Source: Labedella gwakjiensis
Lineage (GTDB): Bacteria > Actinomycetota > Actinomycetes > Actinomycetales > Microbacteriaceae
Reading direction: 5' to 3'
Assembly: GCF_003014675.1 (NCBI RefSeq)
Contig: NZ_PYAU01000001.1
Location: 620,001-684,000, forward strand
Length of the DNA stretch: 64,000 nt
Positions 9,965 through 18,724 of this stretch are shown here, piece after piece. The position numbers and the translations under genes were made by a program. Each line of letters opens with the position of its first letter. The stretch's first letter is position 1. The notes under the pieces are model-generated. The model saw nothing but the letters and a program-made list of their open reading frames with translations, did no database searches and had not been told where the DNA came from.

Positions 9965-11190
9965 CCGCTCCTCCTCTATCCGGCCCCGAGCAGAGCCGGA
10001 CGGTGAGCCGCCGAGGGCTCCTCCTCGGCGGCGGAGCGTTCGCCGGCGGCGCGATCGCGAGCGGCGCGATCGTGTCAGCCCTCCAGGGTGCGACGAGCGT
10101 CACCGCATCGGCACAGCCGACGACGGCCTCGCAGAGCCGCTCGCCGTCGCCGTACGGCGCGCATCAGGCCGGCATCGCGCGGCCCGGCACGCCCCAGCCG
10201 CACGGGCTCGTCCGCGTCTTCGATCTCGCCGTCGTCGATCGCGACACGATCTCCGCAGCCCTCCGGTCCGTTCAGAACGTCATCGAGCGCGCGACCGACA
10301 CCCCGCTCCACGATCCGGAACTGTTCGCGGACGGACCGGGTGACCTCACGGTCACCGTGGGGATCGGGCCCCGACTCGTCAGGTCTCTCCACCCGAGCAC
10401 GCCCGGCGCGGACGACATGCCGACCTTCCAGGGCGACGACGGCATCGAACCGACGATGATCGGCGGCGACCTCTTCGTGGCCGCGTACGGTTCCGATCCC
10501 GGTCAGCTCGATGCGGTGTTCGCGGCGATCGACAACGCCGTCGGCGACGGCGGACCGATCGGCTCCGTCCGCTACACGCAGCGCGTCTACCGAGGCCCGG
10601 GATCGGGCACGATCGTCCGCAATCCGCTCGGCTTCCACGACGGGATCGTCGTGCCGGAGGGAGCCGACGAGCTCGACGAGAACGTGTGGATCTCCGACGG
10701 ACCGGCGCAGGGCGGCACCATCTGCGTCGTCCGGCGTCTCCGTCTCGCGCGCGCGGAATTCGGGTCGCTCGACGTCTCCGAACGCGAGGCCATCGTCGGT
10801 CGGAAGCAGGCGAGCGGAGCTCCGATGTCCGGAGGGAGGCTTCATGACGAGGCGGATCTCGGTGCGAAGACCCCGGAGGGCGAGTTCCTCATCCCCCTCC
10901 GCTCGCACGTGCGGGCGGCGCACCCCACTTTCACGGGCAGCGCGCTCATGCTGCGCCGCGGCTATGCCTTCGACAACGGCGTCGCAGCGGGTGGAACCGA
11001 CGGCGTGGCCGACGCCGGGCTCATGTTCATCTGCTTCCAGAACGAACTCGACGTCTTCACCCGTACGCAGCGCCGCCTCGACGAGGTCGATGCACTCATG
11101 GCCTTCGCGACGCCGACGGCGAGCGGTACCTTCCTCATCCTGCCGGGCTTCGATTCCGACCGAGCTCTCGGGGCGTCGCTCCTCGGCTGA
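9961..11190 (+). CDS. Tat-exported DyP-type heme peroxidase
   Basis: A 409-residue dye-decolorizing peroxidase related to EfeB. The N-terminus has a twin-arginine signal (SRRGLLLGGGAFAGG) and would be exported folded with heme. The family GxxDG motif is present as GFHDG, with the distal Asp at residue 227; the likely proximal heme-ligand His is 321 (AAHPTF) and the Arg of the distal pocket is in LRRGYAFDNG (332-333). Such enzymes use hydrogen peroxide to oxidise dyes, phenolics or porphyrins. It is coupled by a GTGA overlap to the beta-helix lipoprotein; the usual EfeU/EfeO iron-uptake partners are absent, which argues against a classical EfeUOB role. Confidence 0.85.
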   Translation: MTAPPLSGPEQSRTVSRRGLLLGGGAFAGGAIASGAIVSALQGATSVTASAQPTTASQSRSPSPYGAHQAGIARPGTPQPHGLVRVFDLAVVDRDTISAALRSVQNVIERATDTPLHDPELFADGPGDLTVTVGIGPRLVRSLHPSTPGADDMPTFQGDDGIEPTMIGGDLFVAAYGSDPGQLDAVFAAIDNAVGDGGPIGSVRYTQRVYRGPGSGTIVRNPLGFHDGIVVPEGADELDENVWISDGPAQGGTICVVRRLRLARAEFGSLDVSEREAIVGRKQASGAPMSGGRLHDEADLGAKTPEGEFLIPLRSHVRAAHPTFTGSALMLRRGYAFDNGVAAGGTDGVADAGLMFICFQNELDVFTRTQRRLDEVDALMAFATPTASGTFLILPGFDSDRALGASLLG

Positions 11191-11247
11191 CGGGGCGAGG
11201 CGGTGTTCCAGGCCGTTCCCGAGCAGCTACCGCCTCACATCTCCGGC

Positions 11248-11439
11248 TCAGCGGGTGGTGAGGATTGCGCTGACAGACACGACGGCGAGGCCCGCCATCC
11301 CGCCGGCAGCCGCGAACCACCACCGTCGATGTCGTGCGCGAAGCGCCCATCGTCGATCCTGCCGCGCTTCTCGCCGCGGCGGGATGAAGGTCGACCGGTG
11401 TGGGGTCGGTGGGTGGTGGATCGAATGCGTGCTCGCCAT
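11248..11439 (-). CDS. small single-pass membrane protein, 63 residues
   Basis: The ATG at 11439 follows a GGAG site with six bases spacing. The protein has a His/Pro/Arg-rich cytoplasmic half and one C-terminal membrane segment (WWFAAAGGMAGLAVVSVSAIL). No family is recognised. It lies between convergent larger genes. The main reason for calling it is the ribosome site plus a clean hydrophobic helix. Confidence 0.45.
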   Translation of the reverse strand: MASTHSIHHPPTPHRSTFIPPRREARQDRRWALRARHRRWWFAAAGGMAGLAVVSVSAILTTR

Positions 11440-11571
11440 GTGGGGCTCCGCTGACGGGGTGGAGTGTCTGTGTTTCTTGCACTGTGACGGCCGGACCTCG
11501 TCCCTGCCAGCAAAGACCACCATCGTGGTCCCCTCACATGGTCCCGATCCGGCGGATACGACGCCCCTCAC

Positions 11572-11621
11572 GACGGGCGGGTGTGTTCGAGAGCCCAAGC
11601 TCCCGAGCACGCCCGCCCGTC
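11572..11621 (-). terminator. terminator of the LamG/PKD protein gene
   Basis: 14-bp inverted repeat, arms 11572-11585 (GACGGGCGGGTGTG) and 11608-11621, with one wobble pair and a 22-base loop, 14 bp after the stop codon. Confidence 0.65.
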
Positions 11622-11634
11622 TCTCATCGTGGTG

Positions 11635-14600
11635 CTACGGCGTGACCTTCTTCACGAGGTAGTCGTCGAACGACACCGTCGACCCGGCCGTCGCGGACGC
11701 CGAGACATACAGCCCGAGCCCCACGGATCCCGCCGCCTGCAACACAGCAGTCGTATCCGTCACCGATCGGGTCCAGTCCGCCGGCTCCGCACCCGTCGTC
11801 CAGACCTTCGCCTGCACCGTCGTCGTGACCGTACCCGTGACCTGGAACCGGATGTGCACCGGCTCCCCCGCCACGTACGCGACATCCTTCAGGTTCAACA
11901 CCGACAGGGACTTCCCGGACCGCTGCAACTGCAACTGCAACACCCCATTCGACTGCACCCACACCCGAGCCGTGTACGAATCCGCACCGATCTGACGACC
12001 CACGACCGTGACCGCCTGACCACCACCCGTCGCCGCATTATCAAGACGGAACGTGAGCGTCGTGTCACTCGAGTCGGACGACGCCCCCGGAAGCGCGACA
12101 GTGCTCGTCTGACCCTTCACACCCGTCAACTTTCCGACACCGTCGCCGACAGACGACGTCGACCCCTTCGCCGCGGCCCACGCACCACCGGTCGTCGCCG
12201 AACCCCACCCCGACGCCGCCGAACGCTCGAACGCATCCTGCGCCACCACACCAGCCGGGGCCGGAGGTGTCGGCGTCGCCGACACCGTCACCTGCTTCGA
12301 CACCGTCGACTTCCCACCCCGGTCATCCGTCACCGTCAGAGCGACCGTGTACGTGCCGGCCTTCCCGAACGCATGCGACGTCTTCGCGCCCGAGCCGGTC
12401 GACCCGTCACCGAAGTCCCACGCATACGACGCGACCTTCCCATCCGCATCCGACGAACCGGAACCATCCACCGACACGGCAAGCTCCGTCGAACTCGACG
12501 TGAACGACGCCACCGGCAGAACATTCGCCTTCGGAGCGGCAGCCGCATAGTGCGACGCCACCTGAGCCGAGCTCAACACGCGGTTGTACACCGCGACGTT
12601 ATCGATCGATCCGGCGAAGAAGTTCGACGTGGTAGGGGATCCCGCCCACGACTGTGCACCCGTATGTCCACCGATGTGCCAGTAGCCCGAGTAGGCGTAG
12701 CCAGCGGTCGGAGTCGCCCGGCTCGCGACAGACGCGCCATCGACGTAGAGCTGCAACCCTCCGGTCCCGAGCGTCGCCACGACATGGTGCCACCGCCCGT
12801 CGTTGTACGACGCGGCCGAACTGACCGAGTCGACGACGCCTGCCACCGGCGTGACGCCGAAGACGAGCTTGCCCGCATTGTTCATGACGACGAATCTTTC
12901 TGCGGCGTCGGGGCCGCTCGAACGTGAGCTCGCGAAGTTCATGATGACCCCGCCTGCCTTCGTCGTCGTCTTGATCCACATCTCGTTCGAGTAGACGTTC
13001 GGAGCGGTCACGGCGTTGACCGCGGACGCGTAGGAGTTGACGCCGTTCATGACGGCGGCGGAACCACCCGCGACCCCCTCGACGCCCGATCCTCGCGTGG
13101 AGACCGTCTGCGCATGGTTGTTCGAGCGGGCCCAGTCGTAGGCCGTCGCCCCCGGCTCATTCATCCCCCAGTAGATCGACGGCTGATCCTGCAGGATCTT
13201 CTTGTCGTACGACGTGAGGAAGTCAGGAGACGTCCACATCGGGTTCGCCGGCACCGTGTACGAGACGGCGTTGCCCAATTTCACATTCCCGAAGGGATCG
13301 ATCGTACGGATCCGGTACGAGTACGTCTTCCCGGGCGTGAGATACCCATCGACCGCCTGCACGGTGGGACGTTGCCAGAACCGTGACTGCACGGTGGTCT
13401 GGAACACGGGCTTCGACGTGTTCCCGTCGCGGATCACCTGATACGTCAGCGACGCGTTGTCCCGGTCATAGTTGGCCGCCCAGGAGATCTTCGCGTAGGA
13501 GCCACCCCAACTCGTCACCGTCGGAGCCATGGCGGCCTTCTCGAGTTGCGGGCCGTCCGTGTTCGGTGCGATCGTCTTCGGCGCAAACCGCGCAAGCCCC
13601 TGCTGATTCACTCCGTTCACCGTCGGGAACTCACCCCCGAGCAGCACGTAGCCTTGCGCTGTCGTCACATCCCACGCGGCCTGGGTGGTCCCTGTGACCT
13701 TCCCGGCACGAACGTCCGGGTACCAGTCGAGCAGGGACGGGGCCGGTTGTCCGCCGAAGTTGCCGTACGGCCAGACCGTCCACGGCCGGAGTGTTCCGGT
13801 CCGTTCCGTGGAGAACGCCAGGGCGCGGTGGTAGACGTCGGACGAGACGCTCTTGGTCCCTTCAGCGAAGCCGCCGACACCCTCGCATGCATGCGCGTGA
13901 CTGGTCGTGTAGACGGCGGTGTCCGACACGGCGACGGAATAGGTGTCACCGTGGCAATCAGCGACCCACTCGAGAGTTCCATCGGTCCACGATGCGCGGA
14001 ACGTGCCCTCGAAGTTTCCTTCGTGACCGTTCGCGAGATACGCGGTTCCGTAGACGCTCCCGCCCTTGCTGGTGAGGGCAGTGATGCCCGAGCTCGGGCC
14101 GCCGTTCCGAAGAAGCGCGTTGACCTTCCACGGCAGCGACGCACCCGTGTCGGCGCGGACCGCGCCCATCGAGCGACCTGGATTGTCGCTGCCGTTGAGC
14201 GTGGTGAAACGTCCTCCGACGATCAGCTTGCTCTCGTCAGGCGAGACGACGAGAGCCATCACCGTGCCGGGTGCGGCGACGGGGGCCCACGGGGTGATCG
14301 CTGCGTTCGACGCGGAGAAAGCTGCGAGGCCCGACCGGGCGGTCTTCTGGGCCGAGGTGAACACGCCGCCCGCGTAGACCGTGGTCTTCGACACGGCGAG
14401 AGCCCGCACCGTCGAGTTGAGCGTCGGTGCGAACGAGGTCAGAGCGCCGGAGGCCACGTCGATGGCGGCCAGTCTGTAGCGCACTGCGCCGGCGACCGAG
14501 GTGAACGATCCCCCCACGTAGAGCGTCTTCTGGTCGGCGGAGACCGCCATGGTGCGAATCTGACCATTGAAGGCGGGAGCGTAGTCGAGCAGCGCACCGG

Positions 14601-15000
14601 TCTTGAGGTTGTACGCCAAGAAGTTCGACCGTGACACGACGTGCTCCCCCGGACCAGCTCCCGCCGGCCGTGCGAGCTGGAACGATCCTCCGACGTACAC
14701 GGTGTCGCCGATGACGATCTGGTCCCAGACGACGCCTGACCCCTTGGTGTCGTTCAGACCAGTCGACAACCCGTCACCGATCTGCGGGGCCGGCAACACG
14801 TCCGTCGACACGGTCTCGGGTGTTCGAGGATCTGTCGGCGCCACGGGCGCCGTGTCCGCGACGGCAGGGGCGGTGAAATCTGCGGCGAGAAGACCCGCGG
14901 CGAGCGCCGCGACAGCCGCTGCAACAACGATGGATGACAGCCGGCGGCGTGGACGCGGCTGCGTCCCTGACCCCACCAGCGGCGCGGTGAACGCACCCAT
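11635..15000 (-). CDS. large secreted beta-propeller/FN3/LamG/PKD protein
   Basis: A 1121-residue secreted protein. Signal peptide to about residue 48; a repeated propeller-like region with recurring VYVGGSF / TLYVGGSFTSV / VYAGGVFTS units (about 85-470); a fibronectin-III-like module (about 487-586); a LamG/concanavalin-like jellyroll (about 616-815, RWHHVVATLGTGGLQLYVDG); a PKD domain (about 830-912, YAWDFGDGSTGSG); and a final beta-sandwich (about 925-1121) of the kind that binds carbohydrate. No sortase signal or membrane anchor is visible at the C-terminus (VSFDDYLVKKVTP), so it is released or held non-covalently. The domain set suggests binding to polysaccharide, either its own capsule or external polymer; no catalytic motif was seen. 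Confidence 0.8.
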   Translation of the reverse strand: MGAFTAPLVGSGTQPRPRRRLSSIVVAAAVAALAAGLLAADFTAPAVADTAPVAPTDPRTPETVSTDVLPAPQIGDGLSTGLNDTKGSGVVWDQIVIGDTVYVGGSFQLARPAGAGPGEHVVSRSNFLAYNLKTGALLDYAPAFNGQIRTMAVSADQKTLYVGGSFTSVAGAVRYRLAAIDVASGALTSFAPTLNSTVRALAVSKTTVYAGGVFTSAQKTARSGLAAFSASNAAITPWAPVAAPGTVMALVVSPDESKLIVGGRFTTLNGSDNPGRSMGAVRADTGASLPWKVNALLRNGGPSSGITALTSKGGSVYGTAYLANGHEGNFEGTFRASWTDGTLEWVADCHGDTYSVAVSDTAVYTTSHAHACEGVGGFAEGTKSVSSDVYHRALAFSTERTGTLRPWTVWPYGNFGGQPAPSLLDWYPDVRAGKVTGTTQAAWDVTTAQGYVLLGGEFPTVNGVNQQGLARFAPKTIAPNTDGPQLEKAAMAPTVTSWGGSYAKISWAANYDRDNASLTYQVIRDGNTSKPVFQTTVQSRFWQRPTVQAVDGYLTPGKTYSYRIRTIDPFGNVKLGNAVSYTVPANPMWTSPDFLTSYDKKILQDQPSIYWGMNEPGATAYDWARSNNHAQTVSTRGSGVEGVAGGSAAVMNGVNSYASAVNAVTAPNVYSNEMWIKTTTKAGGVIMNFASSRSSGPDAAERFVVMNNAGKLVFGVTPVAGVVDSVSSAASYNDGRWHHVVATLGTGGLQLYVDGASVASRATPTAGYAYSGYWHIGGHTGAQSWAGSPTTSNFFAGSIDNVAVYNRVLSSAQVASHYAAAAPKANVLPVASFTSSSTELAVSVDGSGSSDADGKVASYAWDFGDGSTGSGAKTSHAFGKAGTYTVALTVTDDRGGKSTVSKQVTVSATPTPPAPAGVVAQDAFERSAASGWGSATTGGAWAAAKGSTSSVGDGVGKLTGVKGQTSTVALPGASSDSSDTTLTFRLDNAATGGGQAVTVVGRQIGADSYTARVWVQSNGVLQLQLQRSGKSLSVLNLKDVAYVAGEPVHIRFQVTGTVTTTVQAKVWTTGAEPADWTRSVTDTTAVLQAAGSVGLGLYVSASATAGSTVSFDDYLVKKVTP

Positions 15001-15258
15001 AAATGACTCTCTTGTCTCTGTTCGAGAAATCGGGCTCGAACAGTCCCCCCGGCGATCGAGAGCGCGCTACCGCACCCCCGGGGCGATTATGACGAATCCT
15101 CAGGTTTTGGGGAATACTCCCTCCACACCCCTGCCCCCCCCGTCTCAGGGGTGAGCGCGAAGCCGTGCGCTGTTCAGCGGACGGCGTCCCCTCTGAGCGC
15201 TCGAACGCGCCATTCGAACGGCAGCGGCGGAGCCTCCGGGCAGAGAGAGGCCCGTGTC

Positions 15259-15438
15259 CTAGCTCGAGAGAAGCGCGGCGATGCCGAAGCCGGCGCCGAC
15301 CCAGATGGGGACCACGATCGCAAGGCCGAAGAGGATGCCGCGGATGGGCGCGGAATCGCGGCGGGCCAGCGCACGCTCAGTCCCCTCGAGCACGGTCGGC
15401 TGGCCGAACGGCTGCGTTCCGACGTCGTACGTGGTCAT
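15259..15438 (-). CDS. small membrane protein, 59 residues
   Basis: The ATG at 15438 is preceded by GGGGGT and GAGGA. The protein is soluble for 33 residues, then has one strong membrane helix (GILFGLAIVVPIWVGAGFG). No family is recognised. It diverges from the aminotransferase gene with about 243 bp between them. Its small size and clean topology suggest an accessory membrane peptide. Confidence 0.55.
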   Translation of the reverse strand: MTTYDVGTQPFGQPTVLEGTERALARRDSAPIRGILFGLAIVVPIWVGAGFGIAALLSS

Positions 15439-15669
15439 TCCTCGACCCCCAGGTCGTGTTCCGTCCCCCCGTGTGCGTCGGAGGGTGTGCACCCCGTGTG
15501 CATCGGGGCGTGTGCCCAGTCTCCCGGCGAAACAGGAGAACGTCGATACCCGTTTCCGGGCGCTCCCCATTCGGGGGTCATGTCGCGCACCGCCGCTCTC
15601 TCGAATGAAAAGTTCCTCCACTCGTGAAGATTCGAGCGCCGTCGACGTTTTCGGAGGCGGGTGGAGGGA

Positions 15670-15675
15670 TACGGT
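15670..15675 (+). promoter_or_regulatory. -10 box of a leaderless promoter (aminotransferase)
   Basis: TACGGT then six bases then the GTG at 15682. It decides the start of the aminotransferase, because the frame is open upstream to 15661 or beyond. Confidence 0.5.
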
Positions 15676-15681
15676 GGACGG

Positions 15682-16872
15682 GTGACCTCGCGACTCTCCT
15701 CCAAGATCTCCGCCATCGCCGAATCCGCGACCCTCAAGGTCGACGCCAAGGCGAAGGCCCTCCAAGCGGCCGGCAGACCCGTGATCAGCTACGCGGCCGG
15801 GGAACCCGACTTCCCCACCCCCGAGCACATCGTCGAGGCGGCCCTCGTCGCCGTGCGTGACCCCAAGGCCCACCGGTACACCCCGGCGGCCGGCCTGCCC
15901 GATCTCCGCGAAGCCGTTGCGGCGAAGACCCTCCGAGACTCCGGCATCGCCGTCGAGCCCTCGCAGGTGGTCGTGACCAACGGCGGCAAGCAGTCGGTGT
16001 ACGAGTCGTTCCAGGTGCTCCTCGACCCGGGCGACGAGGTCATCGTCCCCACGCCGTACTGGACCACCTACCCCGAGGCGATCGCCCTCGCCGACGGCGT
16101 CACCGTGCCCGTCTTCGCCGACGCCGACGCCGGCTACCTCGTCACCGTGGAGCAGCTCGAGGCCGCGCGAACAGACCGCACGAAGGTGCTCCTCTTCGTC
16201 TCGCCGTCCAACCCGACGGGGGCCGTGTACTCCGCCGAGCAGACGCGCGCCATCGGCGAGTGGGCACTCGAGCACGGCATCTGGATCATCAGTGACGAGA
16301 TCTACCAGAACCTGACGTACGGGGAGCGTGCCATCTCGATCCTCGAGGCCGTGCCCGAGCTCGCGAAGCAGACCCTGCTCGTCAACGGCGTCGCCAAGAC
16401 GTACGCGATGACCGGCTGGCGGGTGGGGTGGACGGTCGGTCCCGCCGATGCGGTGAAGGCGCTCGCGAACCTCCAGTCGCACCTGTCCGGCAACGTCAAC
16501 AACATCGCGCAGCGCGCAGCGATCGCGGCCCTCACCGGTCCGCAGGACGCCGCCGAGGAGATGCGGCAGGCGTTCGACCGCCGGCGCCATCTCATCATCG
16601 AGGAGTTCGCGAAGATCGACGGATTCCGCACCCCCACGCCGGACGGCGCGTTCTACGTGTACCCCGATGTCTCCGCCCTCCTCGGGCGCGAATGGGGCGG
16701 CCGCACGATCGAGACCTCCCTCGAGCTCGCCGACTACATCCTCGACGAGGCCGAGGTCGCAGCCGTCCCGGGCGAAGCGTTCGGTCCGTCCGGTTACCTG
16801 CGGTTCAGCTATGCGCTCGGCGATGAGCAGCTCGTGGAGGGGGCACGTCGCCTCGCCCGTCTCTTCGGCTGA
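15682..16872 (+). CDS. aspB: pyridoxal-phosphate aminotransferase, aspartate aminotransferase type
   Basis: A 396-residue class I/II aminotransferase (fold type I). It carries the Schiff-base lysine at residue 239 in [15 protein letters not shown], the substrate-carboxylate Arg in YLRFSYAL near the C-terminus, [10 protein letters not shown], and the N-terminal [13 protein letters not shown] typical of the AspB subgroup. It is expected to transfer the amino group between aspartate (possibly also aromatic or arogenate substrates) and 2-oxoglutarate in the cytoplasm. It is transcribed alone and ends at a large bidirectional terminator. The start at 15682 was chosen on a TACGGT box spaced for a leaderless mRNA. 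Confidence 0.88.
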   Translation: MTSRLSSKISAIAESATLKVDAKAKALQAAGRPVISYAAGEPDFPTPEHIVEAALVAVRDPKAHRYTPAAGLPDLREAVAAKTLRDSGIAVEPSQVVVTNGGKQSVYESFQVLLDPGDEVIVPTPYWTTYPEAIALADGVTVPVFADADAGYLVTVEQLEAARTDRTKVLLFVSPSNPTGAVYSAEQTRAIGEWALEHGIWIISDEIYQNLTYGERAISILEAVPELAKQTLLVNGVAKTYAMTGWRVGWTVGPADAVKALANLQSHLSGNVNNIAQRAAIAALTGPQDAAEEMRQAFDRRRHLIIEEFAKIDGFRTPTPDGAFYVYPDVSALLGREWGGRTIETSLELADYILDEAEVAAVPGEAFGPSGYLRFSYALGDEQLVEGARRLARLFG

Positions 16873-16890
16873 GGCGCGCCCTCGCTGCAC

Positions 16891-16948
16891 CGACGAAAGT
16901 GCGGGCTGTCATCGTCGATCCGATCGATGACAGCCCGCACTTTCGTCG
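16891..16948. terminator. bidirectional terminator, 24-bp stem
   Basis: Perfect inverted repeat 16891-16914 / 16925-16948 with a 10-base loop, between the stop codons of two convergent genes. A/T-rich arm ends (AAAGT / ACTTT) give a short U run in both directions. Confidence 0.9.
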
Positions 16949-16960
16949 TCGGGAGAGGGA

Positions 16961-18553
16961 TCAGCCGGTCGTGACGGTGACCGCCTCCACGACGTCGTCG
17001 AACAAGGACGGGTCCTCCGAGGTCTCGCACGAGAGCGCGAACGAGAGGTACGTTCCGGAATCGGCGAACACGCGGGTACCGATGAGGAAGTAGGCGTCGG
17101 CTCCGTCCTCGGTGACGTAGTCGACCTCGCTCGTCATGAACTCGATCTCCGTGCCGTCCTCGGTGAGAAGTGTCACCGTGCCGCCGGTCTCGATGACCTC
17201 GGCGACGTCGTAGCCGTCGGCGAGCCCCTCGGCGTCGCTCTCCACCGTCTCGAGGGTCACGGTCTCGTCGCCGCCCTCCTCGTCCGTGTCGCCAGGAGTC
17301 CCCGAGTCGACGATCGTGTCGAACGAGCACGCGCGGGAGTTCGACACCCAGACGTCCTGACCATCGTCGTCCGTGACGGTCTGCTCCCAGCTGCTGGGAA
17401 GCTCGACCGACAGGTCGGGATCGGCCTCGAAGACGCCGTACTCGTCGAGCGAGATGACACCGTCGCTCGCAGCATCGGTCGGCGTGGGGGTGGGCGTCTC
17501 CGATTCGATCGGCGCCTCGGACTCCGTGCCTCCCGATCCCTCGTCGGTCGAGCCCACGGGCGCCAGAGCGCTCGTCACGATCAGGACGACGACCACGACG
17601 AGGGCGATGAGCGCCAGCACACCGACACCGATGATCGCCCACACCCACCCGGGGAGCCCCTTCTTCTTCGGGGGCTGCGGCGGCTGGCCGCCGCCGTAGC
17701 CGTAGCCGCCGTACGGCGGCTGGGCCGGCGGGGTCCCGTATCCGGGCTGTTGTGCGGGCGGGTAGGCGCCGGAGTTTCCGTACCCACCCGGCTGCGGCGG
17801 CGGCTGGTTGTAGGCCGGAGGCGGGACGGGTGCGCCCCCGTTCGCCGAGTCGTACGACCCAGACTGGCCGTAGGGCGCCTGCTGACCATACGAGGGCTGC
17901 TGGCCGTACGGGTTCTGCTGGCCATACGGGTTGTGCTGGCCATAGGGGTTCTGCTGGCCGTGCGAGGGCTGCTGACCATAGGGGTCCTGCGGGCCCACCT
18001 GATCCTGCGGCGGGTACTGGCCCGGGCCGAAACTCGTGGCTTGCGACGGCTGCTCCGGCGCCGATGGATACGCCTCGGTCGGATACGCCTGAGTCGGTGT
18101 TCCGTGAGCGGGGTACGCGGACGTCGGCGGAGCGGCCTCGTACGACGGCGGCTCGGGTGTGGTCGGAGGCGCGGGTGCCGCAGGGTACTCGGGGGTGGCC
18201 GGCCGCTCTGGAGCCGCCGGCGGTTCCGGCGCACTCGGAGCGCCGGGCAGGCCGGGCGACTCGGGGCGGGAGGGCTCCGGCGCCGGGGTCGACCACGGCG
18301 CGGGCTCCGGTTCCGGGGTCGGCACGGGCTCCGGTTCTGGCGTCGGCTCGGGTTCTGGAACAGGGGACGGTGCGGGCTCCGGAGCCGGCTCCGGGTCCGG
18401 GGTCGCCGTGTGTTCCGGGCTCTGGTCAGCTGGGGCCGTGTCACGCCCGGGAGGCGGAGGAATAGGCGGCACGCTCGGGCCCTGAGGAGGCTGGGGCGGT
18501 TCGTTCCCCGGTGAGGACGGCGGCTGCGGAGGCCAGGGCGGTGGCTGCGACAT
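16961..18553 (-). CDS. proline-rich single-pass membrane protein with PYGQQ repeats
   Basis: 530 residues. Residues 1-310 are cytoplasmic low-complexity sequence: Pro/Glu/Ala-rich blocks, then tandem seven-residue units around NPYGQQ and finally PPYGGYGYGGGQ. A KKKG stop-transfer sequence precedes one membrane helix (about 316-343, WVWAIIGVGVLALIALVVVVVLIV). The last 185 residues are an acidic outer domain with two cysteines (RACSF and LSCET). The start has AGGAGGAG upstream. Proteins of this plan are frequent in actinomycetes, but the function is not established. The YGQ repeats could favour condensation or scaffold interactions; that is an inference. Confidence 0.75.
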   Translation of the reverse strand: MSQPPPWPPQPPSSPGNEPPQPPQGPSVPPIPPPPGRDTAPADQSPEHTATPDPEPAPEPAPSPVPEPEPTPEPEPVPTPEPEPAPWSTPAPEPSRPESPGLPGAPSAPEPPAAPERPATPEYPAAPAPPTTPEPPSYEAAPPTSAYPAHGTPTQAYPTEAYPSAPEQPSQATSFGPGQYPPQDQVGPQDPYGQQPSHGQQNPYGQHNPYGQQNPYGQQPSYGQQAPYGQSGSYDSANGGAPVPPPAYNQPPPQPGGYGNSGAYPPAQQPGYGTPPAQPPYGGYGYGGGQPPQPPKKKGLPGWVWAIIGVGVLALIALVVVVVLIVTSALAPVGSTDEGSGGTESEAPIESETPTPTPTDAASDGVISLDEYGVFEADPDLSVELPSSWEQTVTDDDGQDVWVSNSRACSFDTIVDSGTPGDTDEEGGDETVTLETVESDAEGLADGYDVAEVIETGGTVTLLTEDGTEIEFMTSEVDYVTEDGADAYFLIGTRVFADSGTYLSFALSCETSEDPSLFDDVVEAVTVTTG

Positions 18554-18609
18554 CGGAATTCTCCTCCTCGATCAGGACGAGGTCGAGCCTATCGAAGCGG
18601 ACGGAGTAC

Positions 18610-18634
18610 GGAAGGGGGTCGACGACCCCCTTCC
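18610..18634 (-). terminator. hairpin downstream of murB
   Basis: GGAAGGGGGTC at 18610-18620 pairs with 18624-18634 across a three-base loop, about 90 bp past the murB stop codon. No U tract. Confidence 0.5.
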
Positions 18635-18724
18635 ACGACCCGTCCTCCTTGTGGGAATCGGATCGAGCAGCTACTCGATGTCGGCTCCTCGAGGTGATGC
18701 TCCGCCTGCTCCTCGAGCTCGGAT

